Of a stretch of 64,000 nucleotides of DNA, positions 42,922 through 51,579 are shown piece after piece (position 1 is the stretch's first letter; each line of letters begins with the position of its first letter). The notes beneath the pieces are model-generated. The model saw only the letters and a list, made by a program, of their open reading frames with translations. It was not told the origin of the DNA and searched no databases. Source of the stretch: Nonomuraea sp. SBT364 (GTDB taxonomy: Bacteria; Actinomycetota; Actinomycetes; Streptosporangiales; Streptosporangiaceae). Location: the NCBI RefSeq assembly GCF_001083785.1, contig NZ_LAVL01000019.1:26563-90562 (forward strand). The letters run 5' to 3'. The translations under genes were made by a program, and so were the position numbers.

Positions 42922-44102
42922 AGCACCGCATCGTCGTCCTCGGCGCCGGGTATGCCGGGGCCTACGTGGCCGGGAACCTGGCCCGCCGGCTGTCCCCGAA
43001 GGACACCGAGATCACTGTCGTCAACGCTGAGCCGGACCTCATCCAACGGCTGAGGCTGCACCAGCTCGCGGCGGGTCACGTGATCGAGGCGCCGAAGCTC
43101 GCCGACGTGTTCGCGGGCACGGGCATCCGGTTGCGCCTGGCCCGTGTCACCGCCGTCGACCCCGAGCGCCAGATCGTCACTTTCACCGACACCGGCGAGC
43201 TCGGCTACGACACGCTCGTGTACGCGCTCGGCAGCCACGTCGCCGACCACGGCGTCCCCGGTGTGGCCGAGCACGCCTTCCATGTCACCGCCCGGCCCGC
43301 GGCGCTGCGCCTGCGCGAGCGTCTGGACAGCCTGGAGGCTGAGCGTGGGCGTGTGGTGGTCGTGGGTGACGGGTTGACGGGCATCGAGACCGCCACCGAG
43401 ATCGCCGAGGCCCGGCCGGGCCTGTCGGTGGCGCTGATCGCCCGCGGTGAGCTGGGCGCGCGGTTGTCCGCCGGAGCCCGCGGTCATCTGCGCCGGGCCT
43501 GCGACCGGCTGGGCGTCACCGTCCTGGAACACACCAGCGTGGAGGCCGTGGAAGCGACGCGGGTGCTGTGTGCCGGCGGCACCGCCCTGGCGTCCGACGC
43601 GACCGTGTGGACGGCCGGGTTCGCGGTCGACCCCATCGCCGCCGCCGGCGGGATGAAAGTCACCCAGAACGGTCAGATCATCGTCGATGACACCATGCGC
43701 TCGGTCTCACACCCGGACGTCTACGCCGCAGGCGACAGCGCCTACGCCATCGGCGACAACGGCCGGCCACTGCCGATGTCCTGCGCGTCGGCCGGCTCCA
43801 CCGGCCGGCAGGCCACGGACGCGATCGTGGGCCGCCTGACCGGCCGCAAAATCGCCAAGAGCAAGCTGGACTACCCGGGCAACCACATCAGCCTCGGGCG
43901 GCGGGACGGGATCCTGCAGCCGGTCGACGACCAGGCGCTAGCGAGGCCCAAGTACGTGGGCGGCCGCAAGGCGGCGCGGATCAAGACGGGCATCCTCCAG
44001 ATCTCGCTGTGGGCCACCTCGCACCCGACCTTCGGCCTGCCCACGCGCAGGCGCCGCCTGGCCGACACGCCGAATGCGTCCGCCAAGAAGGCGCTCGCGT
44101 AA
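42918..44102 (+). CDS. NAD(P)/FAD-dependent oxidoreductase (NDH-2-like)
   Basis: 394 aa. FAD motif VVLGAGYAGAYVAGNLARRL (5-24), second dinucleotide motif VVVVGDGLTGIETATEIAE (about 147-165), and FAD-closing DVYAAGDSAYA (about 270-280). This pattern is type II NADH:quinone dehydrogenase-like: a peripheral membrane enzyme passing electrons from NADH to quinone. ATG 42918 follows caggag and overlaps the leader ORF stop. It is read from ECF41-type promoter P8, which parallels the ECF41 control of qcrB. The region before its C-terminal TFGLPTRRRRLA is basic and could bind the membrane surface. Confidence 0.9.
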   Translation: MKHRIVVLGAGYAGAYVAGNLARRLSPKDTEITVVNAEPDLIQRLRLHQLAAGHVIEAPKLADVFAGTGIRLRLARVTAVDPERQIVTFTDTGELGYDTLVYALGSHVADHGVPGVAEHAFHVTARPAALRLRERLDSLEAERGRVVVVGDGLTGIETATEIAEARPGLSVALIARGELGARLSAGARGHLRRACDRLGVTVLEHTSVEAVEATRVLCAGGTALASDATVWTAGFAVDPIAAAGGMKVTQNGQIIVDDTMRSVSHPDVYAAGDSAYAIGDNGRPLPMSCASAGSTGRQATDAIVGRLTGRKIAKSKLDYPGNHISLGRRDGILQPVDDQALARPKYVGGRKAARIKTGILQISLWATSHPTFGLPTRRRRLADTPNASAKKALA

Positions 44103-44169
44103 CCGTCCCTCCAGCTCGAAGCACTTCATCGTCAGCGTCCTCGGGGGTTGCCTTGCTCACCCGCACCGC

Positions 44170-44199
44170 CTTATCTTGGACCGGCCGTTCCAAGATAAG
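44170..44199. promoter_or_regulatory. TetR operator
   Basis: CTTATCTTGGA (44170-44180), 8-base spacer, and the exact complement (44189-44199), ending 10 bases before the TetR start. A perfect 11-bp dyad of the kind bound by TetR dimers; autoregulation of the TetR-AhpD operon is likely. Confidence 0.85.
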
Positions 44200-44209
44200 G
44201 GGTGAAGTG

Positions 44210-44809
44210 ATGCCCGACGTCAAGCATTTCGAGCCCGACGCCGTGCTGGATCAGGTGGTGCGCCTGTTCTGGGAGCGTGGCGCCGAAGTCACCGGCATCG
44301 CCGAGATCGTGCGGGCCACCGGGCTGAGCCGCTCCAGCCTGTATGCGACCTTCGGCGGCAAGGAGCGGCTGCAGGCCGCCGCGCTGCGCCGCTACCTGGA
44401 ACGGCAGTCCCGGCCGGTCTTCGACGCGCTGGCCGCCGACCAGCGGGGCCTGCCCGCCGTCGACGGCTTCTTCGAGCGGCTCGTGGCGGCACGCTGCACC
44501 GGTAAGCACGCCCGCTGGGGCTGCCTGGTCACCAACGCCCACACGGGTGCGGCCCGTGAGGTTCCCGAGATCCGGGAGGTCCTGGACGCGCACCACGGCG
44601 CGCTGCGCGCCGCGATGCGCGCCGCACTGCGAAGTGCGCGGGAGCTCGGCCAGACGCGTCCCGGCCTGGACCTGGACGCGTGCTCCGAGAACCTGGCCCT
44701 GCTGGCCTACGGCGTCAACCTGCGCTCGCGCGCCGGAGCCGAACCGGCCGAGCTGCTGGCCGGGGTGCGTGCCGTACTGGATGGATTCGCCCACACCGAG
44801 GAGAGATGA
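44210..44809 (+). CDS. TetR family transcriptional regulator
   Basis: 199 aa. Helix-turn-helix at about 10-55 (VLDQVVRLFWERGAEVTGIAEIVRATGLSRSSLYATFGGKERL), then the all-helical ligand-binding part with CTGKHARWGCLVTNAHTGAA typical of the TetR_C subgroup of YxaF/NemR type. ATG 44210 is preceded by gtgaag and a perfect dyad operator. Its stop overlaps the start of the AhpD-like gene, so the two form an operon and the regulator probably responds to an electrophile or oxidant. Confidence 0.9.
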   Translation: MPDVKHFEPDAVLDQVVRLFWERGAEVTGIAEIVRATGLSRSSLYATFGGKERLQAAALRRYLERQSRPVFDALAADQRGLPAVDGFFERLVAARCTGKHARWGCLVTNAHTGAAREVPEIREVLDAHHGALRAAMRAALRSARELGQTRPGLDLDACSENLALLAYGVNLRSRAGAEPAELLAGVRAVLDGFAHTEER

Positions 44810-45372
44810 TGATGGATTTCCGTGTGTACGACGAGAGCGACGCCCCCGAGGCGGCCCGCCCCATGCTGGAGGCGGCCAAGAAGCGCATGGGGTTCGTGAC
44901 CACCCTGAACGGAGTGATGGCCGAGTCGCCCGAGTTGCTGGCCGGGTACAACGCGCTGGCCGAGCAGTTCGCCAAGTCTTCGCTGCCCGGGCCGGCCAAG
45001 CACGTCGTGTGGATCACCGCGAGCGTGGAGAACGGCTGCGAGTACTGCGTGGCCGCGCACTCGACCCTCGCGCTGCGCTCACGCGTCCCCGTGGAAGTGG
45101 TCGAAGCCCTGCGCGCCGGTGAGCCTTTGCGGGACGAGGCGCTGGAAGCCGCCCGCCGCCTCACCCTGGCCATGGTCGCCGGGCGCGGCTGGGTGGACGA
45201 CGCCGAGATCGAGGCGTTCCTCGCCGCCGGCCACACCCGCCGCCACGTGCTGGACATCGTGCTCGGCGTCGGGATGAAGACGCTGTCGAACTACACCAAC
45301 CACATCGCGCACACGCCGCTGGATCCCGCGTGGCAGGGGCAGGAGTGGACCCGCGAGCCCGCCGGCGCCTGA
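44806..45372 (+). CDS. Carboxymuconolactone decarboxylase/AhpD-like alkylhydroperoxidase
   Basis: 188 aa (three consecutive in-frame ATGs at 44806, 44809, 44812; the first overlaps the TetR stop). The redox centre ENGCEYCVAAHS has Cys78, Cys81 and His85, with the Glu and His that make the AhpD proton relay. It reduces peroxides using thiols or acts in thiol-based disulfide exchange. Carboxymuconolactone decarboxylase-type proteins are the classic targets of ECF41 sigma factors; here it is under TetR control, but lies next to the ECF41-type promoter pair P7/P8. Confidence 0.9.
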   Translation: MMMDFRVYDESDAPEAARPMLEAAKKRMGFVTTLNGVMAESPELLAGYNALAEQFAKSSLPGPAKHVVWITASVENGCEYCVAAHSTLALRSRVPVEVVEALRAGEPLRDEALEAARRLTLAMVAGRGWVDDAEIEAFLAAGHTRRHVLDIVLGVGMKTLSNYTNHIAHTPLDPAWQGQEWTREPAGA

Positions 45373-45395
45373 GCACACGCCCAGCAGCCTGCTGA

Positions 45396-46529
45396 TCACC
45401 CGGCGGTCATGGACGAGCTGGAGAGCGCCCGGTCGAGGGCGTCCAGTGTGAGGTCGTCCAGCAGCCCGGCACGACCGCCGACGAGATGGCGTTCCACGAT
45501 CTCGACCACCACCGTCTCGCTCCGGCGGACCTTTTCCATGATGCGCTCCCGCGGGGCGTCACCGCGCAGGTAGGTGACGTCGGCGAAGTACGGCAGCACC
45601 CACGGCAGCGAGTTGCGGGTGAAGGAGTCGCCGATGAGCAGGGTCCGGGGCCTGTACAGCGGCGCCCGGTCCGAGGTGTTGGCGGTGCCGAACGACACGG
45701 GTGACTCGCGGTCGTCCTGCCGGACCCGCCGCACTCCGTCCCGTACCAGCCGCCACCGGTCGATGGTCTCCTCGACAGGGATGCCCAGCAACCCGCCCAG
45801 GTCGCCGTTTCGCGGCACTTGCCCGACTTTCTCCAGCCGGGTGTCGCGGGACAGGCCGGGCTGGAGCGCCAGGGCCAGCTCGGTGCCGTACAGCCCGGCG
45901 GAGTGCTCGTCCCAGTGGCTGTCGGTCCGCCAGTACGCGGGCGCGCCGGAGCGCTCCAGCGGGCCCCGCAGGTCTACGTACCCGGGCAGCCGCGCCGCCC
46001 GCAGCGCGGCCCAGAACTCCCGCTTGCGCGTGAAGAGGCAGGTCCGGCCGGGGAAACGCGCCGGCAGCCGGTCCGGGCGAATCGTGGTCTTGTCCGGGGC
46101 CACGGTGAGCACGAACCGCCTGCCGGACCCCCGCACGATCCCGGCCAGCCGGTGCAGCCGTTCCAGCGTTTCGGCGATGGACCGGCGCGGACGGCACGCC
46201 TCGGTCACGTCGTCGCCGAAGTAGAGCCAGCCGTCACGTCCCTGGATCACCCGCGGATAGTCCGTGGCGCCCGCCGTGCCGTAGGACGGCGCCTCCTTGA
46301 ACAGGAACTCCGACAGGGCGGCGTTCCCCCGGACCGCGTACTGCCGGAACGGCAGGTGAGCCGTCGCCCACGCTTCCACCTCCGGGACGATCTCCCAGCC
46401 GCGTGACACCGCCGGGAACTCCGGCAGGCGCCGGTTCTCGATCGCCGCCGCCCGCACGCCCGCGGTGTAGGCCAGCGCGGGCCCGGCGAAGAACAGCATC
46501 GCGGCCAGCAAGGTGGTGGGTGTCCTCAT
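45396..46529 (-). CDS. AlgX/AlgJ-like SGNH acetyltransferase
   Basis: 377 aa with an N-terminal signal anchor (TTLLAAMLFFAGPALAYTAG). Catalytic residues of the AlgX/AlgJ SGNH-like fold are in place: Asp203 and His205 in DSHWD, and Ser302 in GDSFT. It would receive acetyl groups from the MBOAT partner and transfer them to an extracellular polysaccharide or cell-wall glycan. Start ATG 46529 lies 11 bases after the MBOAT stop, so they form one operon, the minimal alginate-acetylation type pair. Confidence 0.88.
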   Translation of the reverse strand: MRTPTTLLAAMLFFAGPALAYTAGVRAAAIENRRLPEFPAVSRGWEIVPEVEAWATAHLPFRQYAVRGNAALSEFLFKEAPSYGTAGATDYPRVIQGRDGWLYFGDDVTEACRPRRSIAETLERLHRLAGIVRGSGRRFVLTVAPDKTTIRPDRLPARFPGRTCLFTRKREFWAALRAARLPGYVDLRGPLERSGAPAYWRTDSHWDEHSAGLYGTELALALQPGLSRDTRLEKVGQVPRNGDLGGLLGIPVEETIDRWRLVRDGVRRVRQDDRESPVSFGTANTSDRAPLYRPRTLLIGDSFTRNSLPWVLPYFADVTYLRGDAPRERIMEKVRRSETVVVEIVERHLVGGRAGLLDDLTLDALDRALSSSSMTAG

Positions 46530-46540
46530 GAGTGACCTCG

Positions 46541-47959
46541 TCAGAACTGGTAGTAGAGGAAAGGGCTGAAGGTGCCGGCGGCGACGAGCAGTGCCGCGTA
46601 GGGAGCGGCCACCCACGTCACCGCGGCACGCCCCAGTCGTGCGAGCGCGGGTCGCCGCCCCTGTCGCGTGGCCGGCAGCAGCACCACGGTCAGCGCCAGC
46701 GCGAAGACGAGCAGCCGCTGGCCGGTGGCGGCGTACGCGGCGAACTCGTCCAGCGGGCCCGGCCGCCAGGTGAACATCGCCCGCAGCATGTCCCCCGCCT
46801 CGGCCATGCTCTTGGCCCGGAAGAACACCCAGCCCACCACGACCAGCAGGAACGTGACGCCGCGGCGCAGTGCCATACCCCAGGCGGTGCCGGGCGGACG
46901 ATCCCAGCCCAGCAGCCGCTCCGCAACCAGCAGGGCCCCGTGGTACAGGCCCCACACCAGGAACGTCCACCCGGCGCCGTGCCACAGACCGCAGAGCACG
47001 AAGATGATCAGCAGGTTGCGGTAGGTCCTCGGCGCGCCGCCGCGGTTGCCGCCCAGGGGGATGTAGACGTAGTCACGGAACCAGCGGGACAGCGACATGT
47101 GCCAGCGCCGCCAGAAGTCGGTGACCGAGTACGACGAGTAAGGCCGGTCGAAGTTCTCCGGAAGCCGGAACCCGAACATCGTCCCCAGCCCGACGGCCAT
47201 GTCCGAGTAGCCGGAGAAGTCGAAGTAGATCTGCAGCGTGTAGGCGAGCGCTCCCAGCCAGGCGGTCGGCGTGTTGATCTCGCCACCGGCGTGCGCGAAG
47301 GCGGCGTCCGCCACGGGCGCCAGCGAGTCGGCGACGATCACCTTCTTGGCCAGGCCCAGAGCGAAGCGGGGAAAGCCGGCGGCGAGGTCGCCCGATCGGT
47401 CCCGGGGCGCGGCCCCGAGCTGCCCGGCGAGCTCGTGGTAGCGGACGATCGGCCCGGCGATGAGCTGGGGAAACATGGCGATGTAGGTGATGAACCGGAC
47501 AGGGTTGCGCTGAGCCGGGGTGCTGCGGCGGTAGACGTCCACCACGTACGACAGGTGATGGAAGGTGTAGAACGAGATCCCGATCGGCAGGGCCAGGCTC
47601 ACGATCGGGCTGCGGCCCAGCCCCAGCGCGTCGGTCAGGGCGTCGATCTGCACGCTGGCGAAACCCGCGTACTTCCACACCGCGAGCACCGACAGATCCC
47701 AGCCGGCGGTCGCCAGCAGCACCGCGCGGCGCGCTCCCGGCCGATCCCGCAGCCGCGCCGAGTCGAGCGCGAGTCCGGCGCCGTAGTTGACGGCGATCGC
47801 CGACAGCAGCAGCAGCGTGGACGGCCCGGCTCCCCAGGCGTAGAAGAGCAGGCTCGCGCCGGCGACGACCGCGTCGCGGTGGCGCCGGGGCAGAATCCAG
47901 TAGATCAGCAGCACGGCAGGCATGAAGAGCCACAGGAACAATGGAGAAGCGAACGACAT
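46541..47959 (-). CDS. MBOAT family O-acyltransferase (AlgI/DltB-like)
   Basis: 472 aa, about 11-12 membrane helices. Signature DFWRRWHMSLSRWFRDYVYIPLGG (281-304) and the invariant His327 in CGLWHGAGWTFLVWG mark the AlgI/DltB family, which moves acyl groups from the cytoplasm across the membrane. With the AlgJ-like gene it forms an O-acetylation machine for a surface glycan, with no polymer-synthesis genes nearby. It is divergent from a two-component system 155 bases away, whose regulator may control it. Confidence 0.92.
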   Translation of the reverse strand: MSFASPLFLWLFMPAVLLIYWILPRRHRDAVVAGASLLFYAWGAGPSTLLLLSAIAVNYGAGLALDSARLRDRPGARRAVLLATAGWDLSVLAVWKYAGFASVQIDALTDALGLGRSPIVSLALPIGISFYTFHHLSYVVDVYRRSTPAQRNPVRFITYIAMFPQLIAGPIVRYHELAGQLGAAPRDRSGDLAAGFPRFALGLAKKVIVADSLAPVADAAFAHAGGEINTPTAWLGALAYTLQIYFDFSGYSDMAVGLGTMFGFRLPENFDRPYSSYSVTDFWRRWHMSLSRWFRDYVYIPLGGNRGGAPRTYRNLLIIFVLCGLWHGAGWTFLVWGLYHGALLVAERLLGWDRPPGTAWGMALRRGVTFLLVVVGWVFFRAKSMAEAGDMLRAMFTWRPGPLDEFAAYAATGQRLLVFALALTVVLLPATRQGRRPALARLGRAAVTWVAAPYAALLVAAGTFSPFLYYQF

Positions 47960-48114
47960 CGGTGTCCCGAGGATTTCCAGGAGTCATGAAGGACACGACG
48001 CAGTGCAGCAACCGGCCCATAAGGCGGTCGCCACCGGATGTGGTTATGCCGGTATTACCTCGCCGCTGTCAGGCTGCGGCGGGTGCGAACCCCGAAAGGA
48101 CATGGGAGGCAGCG

Positions 48115-48771
48115 ATGCGGATCCTGGTCGCAGAGGACGAGCGCGTGCTCGCCGACTCGATCGCGGCCGGCCTTCGCAAAGAGGCGCTGGCCGTGGACGT
48201 CGCCTACAACGGCGCGGCGGCCCTGGAACGCCTCGCCGGCCACGACTACGACGTCCTCGTCCTGGACCGCGACCTTCCCGGGCTGCACGGCGACGAGGTC
48301 TGCAGGAGGACGGTCGAGGCGGGCGGGCTGGTCCGGATCCTCATGCTGACCGCCGCCGGCACCGTGCGGGATCGCGTGGCGGGCCTGTCCCTCGGCGCCG
48401 ACGACTACCTGCCCAAGCCGTTCGCCTTCGCGGAACTGCTGGCCCGGGTGCGCGCGCTCAGCCGCCGGGCGACCCCCGCCGAGCCGCCGATCCTGCACCA
48501 CGCGGGCATCAGCCTCGACTCGACGCACCAGCAGGTCTTCCGCGGCGGCCGTTACGTCCCGCTGGCTCCCAAGGAGTACGGCGTGCTCGCCGTCCTGCTG
48601 CGGGCCCGCGGCACCGTGGTGTCGGCCGAGGACCTGCTGGACAAGGTGTGGGACGAGCGGATCGACCCGTTCACCAACACGGTCAGGACCACGATGGTGA
48701 AACTGCGCAGGAAACTCGGCGAGCCCGAGGTCATCAAGACCGTCCTGGGGGTTGGGTACCGGATCCCATGA
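48115..48771 (+). CDS. OmpR/PhoB-type response regulator
   Basis: 218 aa. Receiver domain 1-115 with acidic pocket AEDE (6-9), phosphoacceptor Asp51 in LVLDRDLPG, Thr/Lys switch residues (LTAAG, KPF). C-terminal winged helix about 130-218 (VPLAPKEYGVLAVLLRARGTVVSAEDLLDKVWDERIDPFTNTVRTTMVKLRRKL). Overlaps the histidine kinase start by 4 bases (ATGA). The divergent MBOAT operon is a candidate target. Confidence 0.94.
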   Translation: MRILVAEDERVLADSIAAGLRKEALAVDVAYNGAAALERLAGHDYDVLVLDRDLPGLHGDEVCRRTVEAGGLVRILMLTAAGTVRDRVAGLSLGADDYLPKPFAFAELLARVRALSRRATPAEPPILHHAGISLDSTHQQVFRGGRYVPLAPKEYGVLAVLLRARGTVVSAEDLLDKVWDERIDPFTNTVRTTMVKLRRKLGEPEVIKTVLGVGYRIP

Positions 48772-49931
48772 GAACGACGATGCGGATGAGGTTCGCCCTG
48801 CTGTGCGGCGTCATGGCGTTCCTGATCGGCGCCTTGCTGCTGGCGGTGATCATGCTCATCGTCGGTCAGCGGCTGCAGGCGCCGGATCTGGGTGCCCCGG
48901 TGGTCGAAACCGGCGCCGGCGAGTTCGTGGTGATGATGGACCGGCGCCTGGTGGCCCGCGAATCGGCGCGGGTGAAGGGCTACCTGCACGACACCGTGCG
49001 CGACCTGCGTGGCTGGGGAGCGCTCGCCCTGCTCGGACCGACCGCGATCGCCACCGGAGCGGGGTGGTGGGCGGCCGGGCTGGTGCTTCGCCCCGCCAGG
49101 AAGGTGACGTTCGCCGCCCGGCGCGTGGCGCAGAGTCACGACCTGACCGACCGGATCGGCTACGACGGCCCGCCCGACGAGATCAAGGAGCTGGCCGACA
49201 TCATCGACGGCATGCTCGCACGGCAGGCCCGCGTGCTGGACGGGCAGCGCCGCTTCATCGCCAACGCCTCGCACGAGCTGCGCACCCCGCTCGCCGTCAA
49301 CCGCACGCTGGTGGACGTGGCGATGCACGGCTCCGACGTCACCCCGGAGCTCAGAGGTCTGGGCGAGTCGCTGCTCCTGGTCAACGCCAGACACCAGCGG
49401 CTGATCGACGGCCTGCTCGCGCTGGCCGAGGGTGAGCAGCGGATCCCCGATCCGAGCCGGTTCGACCTGGCCGACGTGGTGGAGCATGTCGTGAACCAGA
49501 CAGGGCCGGAGGCCGCGGACCGGGGCGTCACCCTGCACCGCGCGCCGCACAGCGCGCCGACCGCGGGTGAACCGGCGCTGGTGGAACGGCTGGTGCAGAA
49601 CCTCGTCGAGAACGCGATCAGGCACAACGTCCCTGATGGAGAGGTGTGGGTGTCCAGCCGGCGGTCCGCTGACACGGTGGAGCTGACGGTCGCGAACACC
49701 GGCCCCGTCGTGCCGCCGTACGAGATCGAGACGATCTTCCAGCCGTTCCGGCGGCTGAACGGCGATCGGCTGGACTCCGCGCACGGCAGTGGGCTCGGCC
49801 TGTCGATCGTCCGGGCCATCGCCGTCGCGCACGACGGCACCGTCGCCGCCCGGCCACGCGACCAAGGCGGCCTCACGGTCACGGTGCGCCTGCCGTACGA
49901 GGACGCGCCCGGGCCGCAGTCGCCCGCCTAG
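48768..49931 (+). CDS. Sensor histidine kinase
   Basis: 387 aa. Two membrane helices (about 9-33 and 84-107) enclose a short external loop of ~50 residues; a HAMP-like segment follows (PARKVTFAARRVAQSHDLTDRIGY). Phosphorylation site His169 in FIANASHELRTPL; ATPase boxes N (LVQNLVENAIRHN), G1-like (NTGPVVP) and G2 (GSGLGLSIV). It phosphorylates the overlapping response regulator. The small sensor loop suggests it detects a membrane-associated signal. Confidence 0.94.
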   Translation: MRTTMRMRFALLCGVMAFLIGALLLAVIMLIVGQRLQAPDLGAPVVETGAGEFVVMMDRRLVARESARVKGYLHDTVRDLRGWGALALLGPTAIATGAGWWAAGLVLRPARKVTFAARRVAQSHDLTDRIGYDGPPDEIKELADIIDGMLARQARVLDGQRRFIANASHELRTPLAVNRTLVDVAMHGSDVTPELRGLGESLLLVNARHQRLIDGLLALAEGEQRIPDPSRFDLADVVEHVVNQTGPEAADRGVTLHRAPHSAPTAGEPALVERLVQNLVENAIRHNVPDGEVWVSSRRSADTVELTVANTGPVVPPYEIETIFQPFRRLNGDRLDSAHGSGLGLSIVRAIAVAHDGTVAARPRDQGGLTVTVRLPYEDAPGPQSPA

Positions 49932-50016
49932 ACATCAATGCGACGCCACGCGACGTCACGGCTAACTCCCAGGTCGCAGCGGACGCTACAGCCATGGCGT
50001 CGAGCCGAGCTTGTCG

Positions 50017-50046
50017 TGACGCCATAGTGATGCCATAGTGGCGTCA
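50017..50046. promoter_or_regulatory. RHH-type operator at the start of the 50046 gene
   Basis: TGACGCCA (50017-50024) and TGGCGTCA (50039-50046) form an 8-bp dyad; inside it GCCATAGTG is repeated at 50021 and 50032, 11 bases apart, as favoured by ribbon-helix-helix dimers. The last base is the A of the start codon, so binding would block transcription start and the mRNA would be leaderless. Confidence 0.6.
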
Positions 50047-50573
50047 TGGACCTTTCGCCATACGTCGATCAGCTCCGCCGCGAGCTCGCCCTTGCCGCCG
50101 GGGCGGGCGGCGAGGAAGCTCGCGCGCTGGCCGAGCGCCTGGCCGCGACGCTGGAGTCGGCCGCCCGGCTCGCCCTGCTGGAGGCCCTGTCCGCCGCCGC
50201 GGACGAGATCACCCAGGAGCTCGCACCCGGCTCGGTCGAGGTACGCCTGCGCGGCCGCGACCCCGGCTTCGTCGTGACGCCACCGGCCGGCCGGCCGTTC
50301 GGGGAAGAGGGCGAGATCGAGCGCTACGAGCGGCCGCCCGCCCCTCCCCCACCCCCGGACGTCGACGAGGGCGGGACCTCCCGGATCTCGCTCCGGGTCC
50401 CCGAGCACCTCAAGCCGCGCATCGAGGAGGCGGCCGCCCGGGACGGGCTGTCGGTCAACGCCTGGCTGGTCCGCGCCGTCGCCGCCGCGCTCGACCCGGG
50501 TGACGCCGCCCGCCGCCCCGCCCGGCGCGCCACCCAGCAGACCGGTAATCGCTACAGCGGCTGGGTGCGCTGA
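50046..50573 (+). CDS. HicB-like protein with C-terminal ribbon-helix-helix domain
   Basis: 175 aa. N-terminal ~70 residues are helical (YVDQLRRELALAAGAGGEEARALAERLAATLESAARLALLEALSAAADEITQEL); a Pro-rich linker (PPAPPPPPDVDEG) leads to a RHH DNA-binding motif SRISLRVPEHLKPRIEEAAARDGLSVNAWLVRAVAAAL (about 112-150). No HicA toxin is adjacent; the next gene encodes a DUF4097 protein, a pairing often seen in actinomycetes. It probably represses its own operon via the dyad at 50017-50046. Its role as antitoxin is therefore doubtful. Confidence 0.85.
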   Translation: MDLSPYVDQLRRELALAAGAGGEEARALAERLAATLESAARLALLEALSAAADEITQELAPGSVEVRLRGRDPGFVVTPPAGRPFGEEGEIERYERPPAPPPPPDVDEGGTSRISLRVPEHLKPRIEEAAARDGLSVNAWLVRAVAAALDPGDAARRPARRATQQTGNRYSGWVR

Positions 50574-50605
50574 TGGCCACGCCAACTCGTAAGAAGAGGA
50601 CCGCA

Positions 50606-51514
50606 ATGCCGACCTTCGACAGTCCGGAACCGATTCTCGCCCTCGTCGACGTGGCGGTCGCGCACATCTGGATCAACGCGAGCGACCGCGCCGACACCGT
50701 CGTCGAGATCCGGCCGGGCGACCAGCACAACGAGGCCGACGTGGAGGCCGCCGAGCACATCCACGTCGAGTACACCGACGGCAGGCTCGTGGTGCGGGCG
50801 GCCACGGACCGGACCGCTTCGGCGTCCGCCTGGGGCCTCTCGCTGGACAAACTGGTGGAGTCGCCCTCCAACTGGGCGCGCTCACTGCTGCACGGCTGGA
50901 GTGGTTCGGTCGACGTGTCGATCGACCTGCCGACCGGCTCCCGCGTCGACGCGAGGACGGCGGCGGGGCTCCGCTGCCGGGGCGCGCTCGCCGAGGTGAG
51001 CTTCACCACCTCCTACGGCGACATCCAGGTGGAGCAGGCCCGCCGGCTACGGCTGAAATCCACCCACGGCGACATCTCGGTCACCCGCTCGACCGGGCAT
51101 GCCGAGGTCACCAACACCAACGGTGACATCCGCATCGGCGAGATCGACGGCACGGCGGTGGTCAAGACGGCGCACGGCGAGATCCGGCTGCGCGAGGTGA
51201 CCGGCGAGCTGCGCCTGAGCTCAGCCCACGGCGACAGCGTCGTCGATCGCGCCCTGGGCGACATCGCCGTCAAGACCGCCTACGGCAGCGTCCGGATCGG
51301 CGACGTGGCGTCCGGCTCGGTCGTCATGGAGACCACCGGCGGCGGGCTGGAGCTCGGGGTCCGGGAGGGCTCCGCCGCATGGCTGGACCTGAGCTCGAAG
51401 TACGGCACCGTCGACGTCTCCCTGGACCCCGCGGACGACCCCGGTCCATCCGGTCCGGTCGTCGAGGTGCGGGCGCACACCGTCCACGGCGACATCGACA
51501 TCCACCGTTCCTGA
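50606..51514 (+). CDS. DUF4097 family beta-helix/adhesin-like protein
   Basis: 302 aa. From about 95 onward it is a right-handed repeat of short strands (VSFTTSYGDIQVEQARRLRLKSTHGDISVTRSTGHAEVTNTNGDIRIGEI...), with a recurring HGDI/YGDI motif typical of DUF4097. No signal peptide. ATG 50606 is preferred since agaagagga precedes it, although ATG 50573 overlaps the upstream stop. Function of DUF4097 is unknown; the RHH gene upstream and ABC genes downstream are probably co-transcribed. Confidence 0.87.
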   Translation: MPTFDSPEPILALVDVAVAHIWINASDRADTVVEIRPGDQHNEADVEAAEHIHVEYTDGRLVVRAATDRTASASAWGLSLDKLVESPSNWARSLLHGWSGSVDVSIDLPTGSRVDARTAAGLRCRGALAEVSFTTSYGDIQVEQARRLRLKSTHGDISVTRSTGHAEVTNTNGDIRIGEIDGTAVVKTAHGEIRLREVTGELRLSSAHGDSVVDRALGDIAVKTAYGSVRIGDVASGSVVMETTGGGLELGVREGSAAWLDLSSKYGTVDVSLDPADDPGPSGPVVEVRAHTVHGDIDIHRS

Positions 51515-51552
51515 CAACCGAAGGAGTTCCCATGGCAGACGCGATCGTGGCC

Positions 51553-51555
51553 TAG
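51553..51555 (+). other. In-frame amber stop in the ABC ATPase gene
   Basis: ATG 51532 (aaggag at 51520-51525) reads MADAIVA, then TAG at 51553-51555, then GLVKKYGDVVALDGMEL in the same frame, which is the normal continuation of a DrrA-type ATPase. A single base change from GAG (Glu) would explain it. Confidence 0.8.
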
Positions 51556-51579
51556 GGACTGGTCAAGAAGTACGGCGAC

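Noticed and set aside
50046..51514. HicB-like gene and following gene as a toxin-antitoxin pair
   Set aside because: The second gene encodes a DUF4097 beta-repeat protein, not a HicA or other known toxin.
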